This document shows positions 26,519 to 35,858 of a DNA stretch of 64,000 bases, piece by piece; the first letter of the stretch is position 1, and the number at the start of each line of letters is the position of its first letter. The DNA is from Flavobacterium anhuiense (GTDB taxonomy: Bacteria; Bacteroidota; Bacteroidia; Flavobacteriales; Flavobacteriaceae), in the NCBI RefSeq assembly GCF_004151235.1, contig NZ_JUIV01000001.1:592369-656368 (forward strand), read 5' to 3'. Under the pieces are notes generated by a model. That model saw only the letters and a list, made by a program, of their open reading frames with translations, was not told the origin of the DNA and searched no databases. Made by a program: the position numbers and the translations under genes.

Positions 26519-27322
26519 ATGAGCAAAGTCGTTTTAATTACCGGAGGATCATCAGGAATTGGAAAATCTATTGGTGAATTTTTACACCAGAAAGGTTTCG
26601 TTGTTTACGGAACGAGCAGAAATCCTGAGAAAGTTTTAAATTCAGTTTTTCCTTTGGTTGCATTAGATGTTCGAAATTCTGATTCTATTAAAACTGCTGT
26701 AAACCGAATTATTGAAACTTCTGGAAGATTAGACATTGTCATCAATAATGCTGGAGTAGGAATCACAGGACCATTAGAAGAAATTCCGATAGAAGAAATT
26801 CGAAATAATTTTGAAACGAACTTTTTCGGTCCAATTGAAGTTATGAAAGCTGCACTTCCGCAAATGCGTAAGCAGAATTCGGGACTTATTATTAATATTA
26901 CTTCAATTGCTGGTTATATGGGACTTCCGTATAGAAGTGTTTATTCGGCATCAAAAGGAGCTTTAGAGTTGATTACTGAAGCTTTAAGAATGGAAGTAAA
27001 AGCTTTTGGAATTGAAATTACAAATGTTGCGCCTGGAGATTTTGCAACTAATATTGCAGCTGGACGCTATCATGCGCCAGTTATAAAAGATTCGGCTTAC
27101 GAAAAGGTGTATGGAGAAGTTCTAGCAACTATGAATGATCATGTTGATGCAGGAAGCAATCCAAATGAAATGGCAGAAGCGGTTTATAAAATCATTCAAA
27201 CCAAAAAACCTAATGTGCATTATAAAGTGGGGGCTTTTATGCAGAAGTTTTCGATTGTATTAAAACGTGCTCTTCCGGATAAAATGTACGAGAAGATGCT
27301 TATGAATCATTATAAATTATAA
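26519..27322 (+). CDS. short-chain dehydrogenase/reductase (SDR) family oxidoreductase
   Basis: Classical SDR of 267 residues with the nucleotide loop TGGSSGIGKS (8-17), NNAGVG and the catalytic triad Ser in ITSIAG and Tyr/Lys in YSASKGA. The substrate is unknown. An Arg after the loop region (GTSRNPEKV) suggests NADP(H) preference. A 63-residue membrane protein begins 4 bases after its stop, so the two are one transcription unit. Confidence 0.9.
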   Translation: MSKVVLITGGSSGIGKSIGEFLHQKGFVVYGTSRNPEKVLNSVFPLVALDVRNSDSIKTAVNRIIETSGRLDIVINNAGVGITGPLEEIPIEEIRNNFETNFFGPIEVMKAALPQMRKQNSGLIINITSIAGYMGLPYRSVYSASKGALELITEALRMEVKAFGIEITNVAPGDFATNIAAGRYHAPVIKDSAYEKVYGEVLATMNDHVDAGSNPNEMAEAVYKIIQTKKPNVHYKVGAFMQKFSIVLKRALPDKMYEKMLMNHYKL

Positions 27323-27326
27323 AATT

Positions 27327-27518
27327 ATGGAAAAGATTGCCGAATATTTACCAGCTGTTTTTGGCGTGTTAGTTTTACTGATTATTTGGTTTGTAATTCG
27401 TAGGATATTAGGAGCGGTAAGCGATAAGATAAATAATTCAGAAAGTTACAAAGAAGATACTTTAAGAGTTTTGGAAGAAATCCGGGATGAATTGAAAGAA
27501 CTAAACAGAAATAAATAA
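27327..27518 (+). CDS. small single-pass membrane protein, 63 residues
   Basis: Starts 4 bases after the SDR stop, so it is almost certainly translated. It has an N-terminal membrane helix (about 9-26, LPAVFGVLVLLIIWFVIRRI) and a charged amphipathic C-terminal helix (SYKEDTLRVLEEIRDELKELN) likely to form a coiled coil. No known family was recognised. It might anchor the SDR or another partner to the membrane, but this is only suggested by gene order. Confidence 0.75.
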   Translation: MEKIAEYLPAVFGVLVLLIIWFVIRRILGAVSDKINNSESYKEDTLRVLEEIRDELKELNRNK

Positions 27519-27581
27519 TTTACGGTTTGTAAATATTTTGTGAATTTTTGTATAATTTACAAATTGATCTCGTTTTTGAAA

Positions 27582-27610
27582 TTGTTATTGGTATTGATTT
27601 CGTAATTTTG
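27582..27610 (+). promoter_or_regulatory. promoter of the structured RNA and tal
   Basis: TTG at 27582-27584 and TAATTTTG at 27603-27610 are separated by 18 bases. Transcription would begin near 27617, at the 5' foot of the structured RNA. Confidence 0.7.
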
Positions 27611-27616
27611 CAGCTG

Positions 27617-27735
27617 CGTTTGCGTGAGGGATAGGAGTAAACTACCGAAGTAGTACGGATAGCCCGACCGGATTTGAAAAAGGCGCTTGTAAGCGGTTTG
27701 ATTGGTGCGCCTTTTGCAAATCTGGTCACGCCCAG
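27617..27735 (+). ncRNA. structured leader RNA upstream of transaldolase (possible Flavo-1 type)
   Basis: The region folds into a compact multibranch RNA. P1 pairs GCGTGA (27622-27627) with TCACGC (27726-27731). GGG (27628-27630) pairs with CCC (27663-27665). ACTAC-CGAA-GTAGT (27641-27654) is a tetraloop hairpin. CCGGATTTG (27668-27676) pairs with CAAATCTGG (27717-27725), continuing into AAAAGGCGC/GCGCCTTTT (27678-27686 with 27707-27715). The words GCGTGAGGGATAG and GGATAGCCCGAC resemble a motif I recall from flavobacterial intergenic regions, perhaps the Rfam Flavo-1 RNA; that name is from memory and unverified. There is no T tract before tal, so it is probably part of the tal leader. Confidence 0.7.
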
Positions 27736-27767
27736 AATAAATCAACACAATTTAAATAATATAAATT

Positions 27768-28424
27768 ATGAAATTTTTTATTGACACAGCTAATTTAGCT
27801 CAAATTAAAGAAGCACAAGCTTTAGGTGTTTTGGATGGTGTAACAACTAATCCGTCATTAATGGCAAAAGAAGGAATCACTGGAAAAAACAATATCTTAA
27901 AGCATTATGTTGATATTTGCAATCTTGTTGAAGGTGATGTAAGTGCTGAAGTTAATGCTCTTGACTTTGAAGGTATGGTTAAAGAGGGCGAGGAGCTAGC
28001 TGAATTACATGAGCAAATCGTTGTAAAACTTCCTATGACTAAGGAAGGTGTTATGGCAGCTAAATATTTTTCTGATAAAGGAATTAAAACTAACGTAACG
28101 CTTGTTTTCTCTGTGGGACAAGCTATTTTGGCAGCAAAAGCTGGAGCAACCTATGTTTCTCCGTTTGTTGGCCGTTTGGATGATATTTCTACTGACGGAT
28201 TAAACTTAATCCAAGAAATTAGAGAGGTTTATGATAACTATGGTTACGAAACTCAAATTTTAGCAGCTTCTGTGCGTCACACAATGCATATTGTAAACTG
28301 TGCAAAAATTGGTGCTGATGTTATGACTGGACCTCTTTCTGCAATTTACGGTTTATTGAAACACCCATTAACAGATATCGGTTTAGCTCAATTCGTAGCT
28401 GACTTCGAAAAAGGAAATAAATAA
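27768..28424 (+). CDS. tal: transaldolase (TalC/FSA-like short form)
   Basis: Transfers dihydroxyacetone units in the pentose phosphate pathway. The 218-residue length and motifs [29 protein letters not shown], the Schiff-base Lys in [30 protein letters not shown] and [10 protein letters not shown] identify the short transaldolase/fructose-6-phosphate aldolase family. The enzyme is cytoplasmic. It is preceded by a structured leader RNA with a good promoter, so its expression may be controlled post-initiation. A terminator follows. Confidence 0.95.
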   Translation: MKFFIDTANLAQIKEAQALGVLDGVTTNPSLMAKEGITGKNNILKHYVDICNLVEGDVSAEVNALDFEGMVKEGEELAELHEQIVVKLPMTKEGVMAAKYFSDKGIKTNVTLVFSVGQAILAAKAGATYVSPFVGRLDDISTDGLNLIQEIREVYDNYGYETQILAASVRHTMHIVNCAKIGADVMTGPLSAIYGLLKHPLTDIGLAQFVADFEKGNK

Positions 28425-28446
28425 TCCTTAGATATTTACAAAATTA

Positions 28447-28486
28447 AAATCGTCTTTTTTCTAACGAGAAAGGGCGATTTTTTTTA
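28447..28486 (+). terminator. terminator after tal
   Basis: AAAATCGTC pairs with GGCGATTTT around an inner TTTTTTCT-AACG-AGAAAGG hairpin, followed by a T run. The stem has one G-T pair. Confidence 0.8.
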
Positions 28487-28515
28487 CTTTTATATTGAAT
28501 CTTAAATAGTTAAAT

Positions 28516-29013
28516 ATGAAAGTTATCTTATTTATGTTGTCTTTTTTTGTTGCGAGTTTCTCAATAAACGCCCAAGCCGCTAAAGTTATTACTTCGGTAA
28601 ATGAGGCTGGAGATGTTGCAACTTATGAGTTGGATTGTTCGGTAAAATTTCAAACCCTTGCTAAAGGTCTTCGGTATAATATTACGAGACATGAGTTTAA
28701 AGGCCCGGAATTGAAAAACTCGTACCGCCTTTTGCTGGTAATGGATGGGTTTTATTCGAAAACATTAAATAGTGAAATGACAATCTCGGCAGTTTTAAGC
28801 GATGGCACGAAAATAGAAGCTAGAAAAACGATAGAAGATGATGGTTTCTTTGATGGAGCTTGCACCTTAAAAATAAAAGATCCGAAAGCGCTTTTAAATG
28901 CCGATATTGATAAGATAATAGTACATGCGGACAAAGATGTCGTTTATCCTTTATCGGCTCAGAATAAAGCTATTTTTAAGAAGAATTTGAGTAATATTAT
29001 TAATGCTAAGTAA
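28516..29013 (+). CDS. secreted protein of unknown function, 165 residues
   Basis: A small exported protein with signal peptide MKVILFMLSFFVASFSINAQA. The mature part is a beta-rich domain (YELDCSVKFQTLAKGLRYNITRHEF) with two cysteines that might form a disulfide, and an amphipathic C-terminal helix (NKAIFKKNLSNIINAK). There is no lipobox and no type IX sorting tail. No known family was recognised. It lies alone between tal and the permease, with terminators on both sides. Confidence 0.65.
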   Translation: MKVILFMLSFFVASFSINAQAAKVITSVNEAGDVATYELDCSVKFQTLAKGLRYNITRHEFKGPELKNSYRLLLVMDGFYSKTLNSEMTISAVLSDGTKIEARKTIEDDGFFDGACTLKIKDPKALLNADIDKIIVHADKDVVYPLSAQNKAIFKKNLSNIINAK

Positions 29014-29068
29014 AAGCGGCTAAGTTTCTGAGATACTGAGATTCTAAGTTTTTACTTTTTTTTGAAAT

Positions 29069-29111
29069 AAAAAAATCCAAATTCCAGTTTTACTTGGAAT
29101 TTGGATTTTTT
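29069..29111. terminator. bidirectional terminator
   Basis: AAAAAATCCAAATTCCA (29070-29086) and TGGAATTTGGATTTTTT (29095-29111) form a perfect 17-bp stem with an 8-base loop. A/T tracts on both strands suit the convergent secreted-protein and permease genes. A close variant occurs at 50010-50053. Confidence 0.92.
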
Positions 29112-29133
29112 ATATATTGGAATTTTTTAATTT

Positions 29134-30603
29134 TTAGTGTCCTCCGCCAGCGCTTTCGATGTGGCTGATTCCTTGTTTTTTCAAGATTTTAGGGCAATAG
29201 AAACCATAGAAACCTAAATAAGCAAAACCGATAAGCGGTACAATATATGAGAAATGTGTATATGTGATGCCAAAAATTCCGTTTGGATTTGTAGCGTCTA
29301 AATCACAGATACTTCCTTGTAATAATGGAATTACTCCACCACCAAGAATCATCATGATTAAGAAAGATGATGCTTTTCCTGTGTTTTTTCCTAATCCTGC
29401 AATCGCTAAATCGAAGATTGAAGGCCACATGATAGATAAGAACAATCCTCCAGAAATAAAGAAGAATTTAGCAATTTCTGGGTCTGGCCAAGCCAATCCT
29501 AAAACCATCATCGTCAATCCTGAAATTCCGAAAAGCATTAATGTTTTTCCAGCGTTTTTACCACCAACAAAACTTACAGCAATAAATAGTAAAATCCAGA
29601 TTGGGTAGATGTAGAATGAAGAAACGTCGTGAGCAGCAAAGATATTTGCTCCGATAATTACTCCAAATGCAGCAGCAGGCACAATAAATTTAAGAGCCGT
29701 ATTTACCAAGTTAGAAGTGTTGAAAACATTTACTCCACCATTCCAACGGCCGATCATTAAACTTCCCCAGTAGAGTGCGATAAATGGTGCAACTGCGTCT
29801 TCTAAGATGTTTCCAAATTCGTGTGTGTGTAGTAAAGCGGGCAAGTTACTGATGATAGTTACCTCAGTTCCAACATAAATAAAAATCCCTAACATTCCCA
29901 AGTATAATTGCGGATAGTCAAGGATGTTAAAAGTGCTGTGTTTGTCTTTGATGATTGCTTCTTCCTCTTTTACAGGATCTTCAATTTTAGAAAAGTTCAT
30001 GAAAACGGCAACAGCAATAAATGCAAGACCTAAAATGATGAATGGCAGTTTAATATCTTCTAATGAAAGCGCTGTTTTTTTGTTGTCTCCCATTCCGAAT
30101 AAAGCGATACCTAACAAGATAGCTCCGATTGTTGTTCCAAAAGAGTTGATTCCTCCTGCAAGCGTTAGACGGTGCGCTCCAGTTTCCGGACTTCCCATTT
30201 TAATGGCTAACGGGTTTGCTACAATTTGCTGGATTGAGAATCCTAAACCTACTGTAAATAAAGCTGTTAAGAAGAAGGGGAAGCTTTGGATTGTAGCCGC
30301 TGGAACAAATAAAAACGAACCTACGGCAGATAAAACTAAACCTGCAGATAGTGTTCTTTTGTAACCGTATTTTTGTAAAACGTCTACTTTTAAAGAAACG
30401 ATAAAGAATATAATTGATCCAACAAAATAAGCTGCATAGAAAGCCCAAGCTACTAATTGAGATTGTACTTGCGATAACGTAAATACTTTTTTGAATACTG
30501 GAATCAGGATGTCATTGGCTGACCCAACAAAACCCCAAAAGAAGAAGACGATTATCAAAGAGATAAATTGCCCCCATTTGGTTTGCACATTTTCTGAACT
30601 CAT
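29134..30603 (-). CDS. MFS sugar permease, probable N-acetylglucosamine transporter
   Basis: Inner-membrane FucP/NagP-type major facilitator of 489 residues with about 12 membrane helices. Recognisable segments include FFFWGFVGSANDILIPVFKK at the start, a Gly/Asn-rich FSIQQIVANPLAIKMG, and a LAGGINSFGTTIGAIL helix. The C-terminal tail is His/Gly-rich. Substrate is inferred from position: it closes the chitin locus beside its two-component regulator and would import the GlcNAc released by the periplasmic or surface GH20 enzyme. An operon with the regulator genes is possible, with a gap of 175 bases. Confidence 0.87.
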   Translation of the reverse strand: MSSENVQTKWGQFISLIIVFFFWGFVGSANDILIPVFKKVFTLSQVQSQLVAWAFYAAYFVGSIIFFIVSLKVDVLQKYGYKRTLSAGLVLSAVGSFLFVPAATIQSFPFFLTALFTVGLGFSIQQIVANPLAIKMGSPETGAHRLTLAGGINSFGTTIGAILLGIALFGMGDNKKTALSLEDIKLPFIILGLAFIAVAVFMNFSKIEDPVKEEEAIIKDKHSTFNILDYPQLYLGMLGIFIYVGTEVTIISNLPALLHTHEFGNILEDAVAPFIALYWGSLMIGRWNGGVNVFNTSNLVNTALKFIVPAAAFGVIIGANIFAAHDVSSFYIYPIWILLFIAVSFVGGKNAGKTLMLFGISGLTMMVLGLAWPDPEIAKFFFISGGLFLSIMWPSIFDLAIAGLGKNTGKASSFLIMMILGGGVIPLLQGSICDLDATNPNGIFGITYTHFSYIVPLIGFAYLGFYGFYCPKILKKQGISHIESAGGGH

Positions 30604-30778
30604 AATAATAAGGTTAATTTTTTATTTTATTGTTTTTTGAAGACCGTAAATATATTTGTTAGGATTATCAAAAAAAAATAAAAAGGTATAAATAATGTTA
30701 AATTTAAACCAACGACTATGTTTTTTCAACAAAGTGTTAATTTTAACCCACTTAGAAAATGTAATTCGTAATTATATT

Positions 30779-31480
30779 TTATTCCAATATCTTGTTTTTA
30801 ACCTCTTTGCTGTAGTTTCTGCCTATCGGAATGTTGTAAGATTGAATTTGAACGCGGTTTCCTTCTATAGATTTTACCTTATTTAGAGCAATTACATAAG
30901 ATTTATGTATTCTAAGAAAGCGATCTTGAGGTAATTCTTCTGAGAGCGATGTAAGAGATTTATGTGTAATATAGGTTTTGTCTGGCGTAACAACTTTTAT
31001 ATATTCTTTCATTCCTTCAACAAATAGAATTTCTTCAATATTAATTTTCATCATTTTTTTATCGACTTTAATAAAAATATGAGAATCGCCTTTTGCGGTT
31101 TCAACTTTAATATTGTTTTTGAGATTGTATTCGGTGGTTATTTTATTGATGCATTTTATAAATCTTGGCAGTGGAATCGGCTTGACCAAATAATCTAGAA
31201 CATCCAAATCATAACTTTCGGCGGCAAATTCTCTAAAAGCAGTGGTAATGATAACTTTAGTTTTATTTTCAATAAGACTGATAAGTTCAAAACCAGTCAT
31301 CATGGGCATGTTAATATCTAAAAAGACGGCATCGACAACAGTGCTATTAATAAAATCGAGCGCTTCCAGAGAGTTAGTGAATGTTGCTATAACTTCAAAG
31401 TCTGTAAAATTGGTAAAATAATTTTCCAAGACTTTAATAGCTAAAGGCTCATCATCAATTAACACGCATTTAATTTTCAT
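30779..31480 (-). CDS. LytTR-family response regulator
   Basis: Cytoplasmic transcription factor of 233 residues: a receiver domain (about 2-115; acidic pocket DDEP near the N-terminus, phospho-acceptor Asp in AVFLDINMPMMTG, Lys in DYLVKPIPL) followed by a LytTR DNA-binding domain (about 135-230; FIKVDKKMMKI, FLRIHKSYVIALNKV, IPIGRNYSKEV). The gene overlaps the kinase gene by 11 bases, so the pair is translationally coupled. Its place between the permease and susC suggests control of the chitin locus. Confidence 0.93.
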   Translation of the reverse strand: MKIKCVLIDDEPLAIKVLENYFTNFTDFEVIATFTNSLEALDFINSTVVDAVFLDINMPMMTGFELISLIENKTKVIITTAFREFAAESYDLDVLDYLVKPIPLPRFIKCINKITTEYNLKNNIKVETAKGDSHIFIKVDKKMMKINIEEILFVEGMKEYIKVVTPDKTYITHKSLTSLSEELPQDRFLRIHKSYVIALNKVKSIEGNRVQIQSYNIPIGRNYSKEVKNKILE

Positions 31481-32522
31481 TCTGGGTTGGTATTTGTAAT
31501 CTGATTATGTAGAAATTTAATTTGGTTTGGTGTTTAAGGCTAAAATTGTTTTTGTAAATCAGTTTCAGTCTCTTTTTTGTATTGACTAAACCAATTCCTC
31601 TCTTTGGATTATGATTTTGTGAAATTACAAAATTATTTAAGATTTCAAAATCGAGTATTTTGTTATCGATAACTCTGCAATTGATTTTTATTTTTAAGTT
31701 TTTGTTATTCAAGCCACCATGCTTGAATGCATTTTCTACCAATGAAATAAAAATTAGAGGAGGTACAACAACGTCATCTATGTTTGATTCTAAATTTATG
31801 GTCACTTCAACATTCTCAAAACGGAGTTTTTCAATTTCGATATAATTCTGAATATAATCGATTTCCTTTATTAACGGAACGAATTTAGTTCCCTTTACAT
31901 CATATAAAACATATTCCATTAAATTGGAAAGTTTTATGATTACATCAGGAACTTTTTTGGATGATTCTAATGATAGTGCGTATAAGTTGTTTAATGTATT
32001 AAAGAAAAAATGTGGCTGAATTTGATTTTCGAGGTATTTAAGTTTAATCTTAAATTGGTTTTCTCTTAGCGATCTGTTTCTTTCTCTTTCTCGTAACCAT
32101 GTCAGCGTCAGATAAACTGATGATGCCATTGCTAGTACATACAACTCTCCAATACAAACGGCAACTATATGATTAATTTCAAAAGGATGATATTCTCTGT
32201 TGGCTTCTGGCCATATATTTTCAGATATTATATAATAGGTCAGGGCAGTTTTAGCCAAATAAATCCCAAACAAACTTAGAAGCAATAAAAATGTATACAT
32301 AATATATTTTTGCTTCAATACATACTTCGGAACCAAGACAAATAAATTCAGATACACTAAAGGAATAACCAGAGAAAATTCAATTAGGTTTGATTTGAAA
32401 GAATAAGGGTAATCATTAAAGTAAGCACCCCATCTTAAAAAGTTTAAAGTAAAGTATACTCCCCAAAACCAAACATGATTTTGCAGTTTAATATCAAATT
32501 TAACTTTTCGTATTTCTTTCAA
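31470..32522 (-). CDS. LytS/YehU-type sensor histidine kinase
   Basis: Inner-membrane kinase of 350 residues with four predicted membrane helices in the first ~150 residues and no periplasmic domain of note. The His_kinase (LytS-type) block LKYLENQIQPHFFFNTLNNLYAL carries the phospho-accepting His in QPHFFFNTLN. The ATPase part has VPPLIFISLVENAFKHG and GIGLVNTKKRL. It is the partner of the overlapping LytTR regulator. It faces susC across a 280-base divergent region. The signal sensed is unknown; intramembrane helices suggest a small molecule or another membrane protein. Confidence 0.92.
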   Translation of the reverse strand: MKEIRKVKFDIKLQNHVWFWGVYFTLNFLRWGAYFNDYPYSFKSNLIEFSLVIPLVYLNLFVLVPKYVLKQKYIMYTFLLLLSLFGIYLAKTALTYYIISENIWPEANREYHPFEINHIVAVCIGELYVLAMASSVYLTLTWLRERERNRSLRENQFKIKLKYLENQIQPHFFFNTLNNLYALSLESSKKVPDVIIKLSNLMEYVLYDVKGTKFVPLIKEIDYIQNYIEIEKLRFENVEVTINLESNIDDVVVPPLIFISLVENAFKHGGLNNKNLKIKINCRVIDNKILDFEILNNFVISQNHNPKRGIGLVNTKKRLKLIYKNNFSLKHQTKLNFYIIRLQIPTQNEN

Positions 32523-32800
32523 CTGGCTTTAGGTTCTTTACGAGATTTTGGGTTTTTCTTAACAATAATGAAATATTGTGCAACTTTAAACAATTAACTG
32601 CAAAAAGCCAATTTTTTTGAATAAAATTTCGCAAAAAAAGGATATTGGTGCTTAATTTTTGTATTAGAACGTTTTCGTAAAGCGTATTATTGAATGATTT
32701 ATGTCGTTCGTTTAAATTTTATTGCTGTTGGTTTAATTTATTTTTTTTAACAATGCCTTAAGAATAATTTTACTTCATAACTAACAAAATAAAAATAAAC

Positions 32801-35800
32801 ATGAAAAAAATTTTCTTAATCTTTATGATTGTTTTTACGGCGCAAGTTTCGCTTGCACAAGTAAAAAGTGTCAAAGGTGTGATTACAGATTCTGATGGTA
32901 TGCCATTACCAGGGGCTTCTGTTGCTGTACAAGGAGGTCAAAAGGGAACAACTACCGATTTTGACGGATTGTATACTATTGAAGTTCAAAAAGGTCAGAG
33001 TTTAGTATTTACTTATGTAGGACTAGAAACTCAGACAATAGTTGTAGGAGATGCATCTACAATTAATGTGAAGATGGTTCAAGGAGCATCAAATGCATTA
33101 AACGAAGTTGTTGTAACTTCTTTAGGTCTTAAGAAAACAAGAAAATCTTTGACATATGCAGCTCAAGAACTTAAAGGAGAGGAGTTGACTCGTGTAAAAG
33201 ATGCCAACGTTATTAATACAATTGCAGGTAAAGTTGCGGGTGTTGCGGTGACAAAAAGTTCTGGAGGTACTGGAGGATCTACAAAAGTTGTAATTCGTGG
33301 TAACTCTTCTATCATGAATAGCCAGCCTCTTTATGTTATTGATGGTATTCCTTTGTATAATGGAAGTTCAAACCAGCCAAACGATTCTTTTGGTAGTACA
33401 GCTGGTGGTAACCGTGATGGTGGAGATACTGTTTCTTTAATTAATCCAGACGATTACGAAGGTATGACTGTACTTAAAGGTGCGGCTGCTTCTGTGTTGT
33501 ATGGATCTCAAGGAGCAAATGGTGTAATCTTACTTTCTTCTAAAAAAGTGAAAGAAAACACTGGAAATTTAGCAATTTCTTCTGTTACAACTTTCGAATC
33601 TGTTCATTCATTGCCAAAATTTCAATATGAATATGGAACGCCTGGCGCTCAGTATTCTTGGGGAGGAAAAGTGCAATCAAATGATTTTGTGAAAGATTTC
33701 TTTAATACAGGTGTTACACAAATTACTTCTGCAGCATTTACAACAGGAACAGATATTTCTAGTACAAGCATCTCTTATGCTAATACGACAGCTTCTGGGG
33801 TTATTGAAGGGAATGGGTTAAAGAAAAACAACTTTGGAATTCGTCAAACAGGTAAATTTTTCAATAATAGATTAACCGTTTCGGCAGATGCAAAATACAC
33901 AAGCCAAACTATTAATAACAGACCTGTAAACGGGCTTTATTCAAATCCTTTAACAGGAGTATATTTGTTTCAAAGAGGAAATGATTTTAATTATTATAAG
34001 GATAATTACGAAACATTTATACCTAATCTAAATCTTTATGGCCAAAATTTTTATACTCCGTTAAATACAGATATTTATGTTCAAAACCCATATTGGTTAA
34101 TTAACAGAAACAAATCTGTAGATAAAGACAATTTCTTTAACGGAAACCTTGCTGTAGATTTTAAAGCTAACAATTGGTTAAGCATTGGAGCAAGATATAG
34201 CTACAACAGAATCGAAAATGATTTTGACAAAAGAATCTATGCTACAACAAACACTTCCTTATCTAATGTAAATGGTAGATATATTAATGTAGCTACATTA
34301 AGTACACAACGTTACGCAGATTTAATTGCAAAAATCAATACTAATTTCAGCGAAAACTTCAGTTTTAATGCTATAGTAGGTACAAGTGTCAATAATACAT
34401 TAGCTAATCATGCTACGACATTAGACTCTGGTATTACTGGTGGACTTGCTAATGCTAATTTATTTACTTTAGGTAATTTTGTGCGAGCAAATGGTGTAGA
34501 TGACTTAAGTGTTCAGACTACTGGTTCTTCAAGAGAAGTTCAGTCAATATTTGCTTCTGCTACTTTCGGATACAAAAATATGCTGTACTTAGATGTTACT
34601 GGACGCAACGATTGGTCTTCTACTTTAGTAAATACAGATACTCCGTCATATTTCTACCCATCTGTGGGAGTTACAGCTATTATTAGCGAAATGGCGACTT
34701 TACCTGAATGGATTAACTTTGGAAAAGTAAGAGGAACTTATGCACAAGTTGGTAATGACGTTTCTGCTTTTGTAACTTCTCCAAAATCAACTGTTCAAGG
34801 TGGGCAAATTTTTCCTCCTACAGTAGGACCAAGACCAGGAGAATCATTAAAACCAGAATTAAAATCAGAATTTGAATTTGGTACTGAGTGGAGAATGTTC
34901 AACAACAGATTAGGTTTTGAAATTTCATACTACAACTCAGAAACGAAAAATCAATACATTCAAGTTCCAGCTCCTGCAACAAACCCGTACGGTTATACAA
35001 ATTACGGAATTAATGCTGGTAGTATTGCAAACCAAGGTATAGAGCTTGTTGTTAGCGGAAAAATTATTGAGGGACAAAAGTTTTCATGGGAAACTATGGT
35101 AAATTATTCTCACAATAAAAATAAAGTAAAAGAAATTCCAGAAGAATTAGGAGGTACTATTCCTTTAACTCCAGTAAACAACATCAATTATAGATATGCC
35201 TTAACTGAAGGAAGACCATTTGGTGTTATCGAAGGAAAAGGTATTGTTAGAAATGACAAGGGAGAAATGGTTTTAAATGCTGAGAAGAAACCAGTTGTTG
35301 AAGCTGATTTCCATGAAGTTGGTAATGCAAACCCAGATTTCATGTTAGGTTGGTCAAACACATTTAAATTTGGTTCTTTTACAGCTAACTTCTTGATTGA
35401 TGGACGTTTTGGAGGAGATGTAATGAGTATTACGGAATCTATGAATGATTTTTATGGAGTATCAAAAAGATCTGGAGATGCAAGAAATGCAGGTGGTGTT
35501 GCTGTGAATGCAGTTATGCCTGATGGAACAAAGGTAACTTCGATACCTGCACAAGATTATTACAATGCAGTTGGAGGTCTTAATGGGGCAACTGCTGAAT
35601 ATGTATATGATGCTACAAACGTAAGTTTAAGAGAAGTTTCACTTGGTTATACTTTCAATAAAAAAGCTATTCCATTTGTTAATACAGCAACTTTATCATT
35701 AATAGCAAGAAATTTATTTTTCTTTTATAAAGATGCTCCATTCGATCCAAACATTGCTTTAAGTACAGGTCAAGGTTTACAAGGAGTTGATATTTATGGT

Positions 35801-35848
35801 CTGCCATCAACAAGAAGTATCGGTCTTAATTTAAATGTAACTTTCTAA
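32801..35848 (+). CDS. SusC-like TonB-dependent outer-membrane transporter
   Basis: Outer-membrane importer of chitin oligosaccharides, by context. After the signal peptide ([20 protein letters not shown]) comes a CarboxypepD_reg-like domain (about 23-100: [20 protein letters not shown]), then the plug ([39 protein letters not shown]) and a 22-strand barrel ending in GLNLNVTF with an aromatic last residue. The 1015 residues are typical. It is the first gene of the plus-strand operon, 10 bases upstream of susD. The long divergent spacer to the kinase probably holds the regulated promoter, but no exact TAnnTTTG was found. Confidence 0.96.
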   Translation: MKKIFLIFMIVFTAQVSLAQVKSVKGVITDSDGMPLPGASVAVQGGQKGTTTDFDGLYTIEVQKGQSLVFTYVGLETQTIVVGDASTINVKMVQGASNALNEVVVTSLGLKKTRKSLTYAAQELKGEELTRVKDANVINTIAGKVAGVAVTKSSGGTGGSTKVVIRGNSSIMNSQPLYVIDGIPLYNGSSNQPNDSFGSTAGGNRDGGDTVSLINPDDYEGMTVLKGAAASVLYGSQGANGVILLSSKKVKENTGNLAISSVTTFESVHSLPKFQYEYGTPGAQYSWGGKVQSNDFVKDFFNTGVTQITSAAFTTGTDISSTSISYANTTASGVIEGNGLKKNNFGIRQTGKFFNNRLTVSADAKYTSQTINNRPVNGLYSNPLTGVYLFQRGNDFNYYKDNYETFIPNLNLYGQNFYTPLNTDIYVQNPYWLINRNKSVDKDNFFNGNLAVDFKANNWLSIGARYSYNRIENDFDKRIYATTNTSLSNVNGRYINVATLSTQRYADLIAKINTNFSENFSFNAIVGTSVNNTLANHATTLDSGITGGLANANLFTLGNFVRANGVDDLSVQTTGSSREVQSIFASATFGYKNMLYLDVTGRNDWSSTLVNTDTPSYFYPSVGVTAIISEMATLPEWINFGKVRGTYAQVGNDVSAFVTSPKSTVQGGQIFPPTVGPRPGESLKPELKSEFEFGTEWRMFNNRLGFEISYYNSETKNQYIQVPAPATNPYGYTNYGINAGSIANQGIELVVSGKIIEGQKFSWETMVNYSHNKNKVKEIPEELGGTIPLTPVNNINYRYALTEGRPFGVIEGKGIVRNDKGEMVLNAEKKPVVEADFHEVGNANPDFMLGWSNTFKFGSFTANFLIDGRFGGDVMSITESMNDFYGVSKRSGDARNAGGVAVNAVMPDGTKVTSIPAQDYYNAVGGLNGATAEYVYDATNVSLREVSLGYTFNKKAIPFVNTATLSLIARNLFFFYKDAPFDPNIALSTGQGLQGVDIYGLPSTRSIGLNLNVTF

Positions 35849-35858
35849 TTAAAACATC

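Noticed and set aside
29264..29608. Plus-strand frames of 114 and 146 residues within the permease gene
   Set aside because: They are antisense to a clear MFS gene; composition reflects the hydrophobic sense codons.
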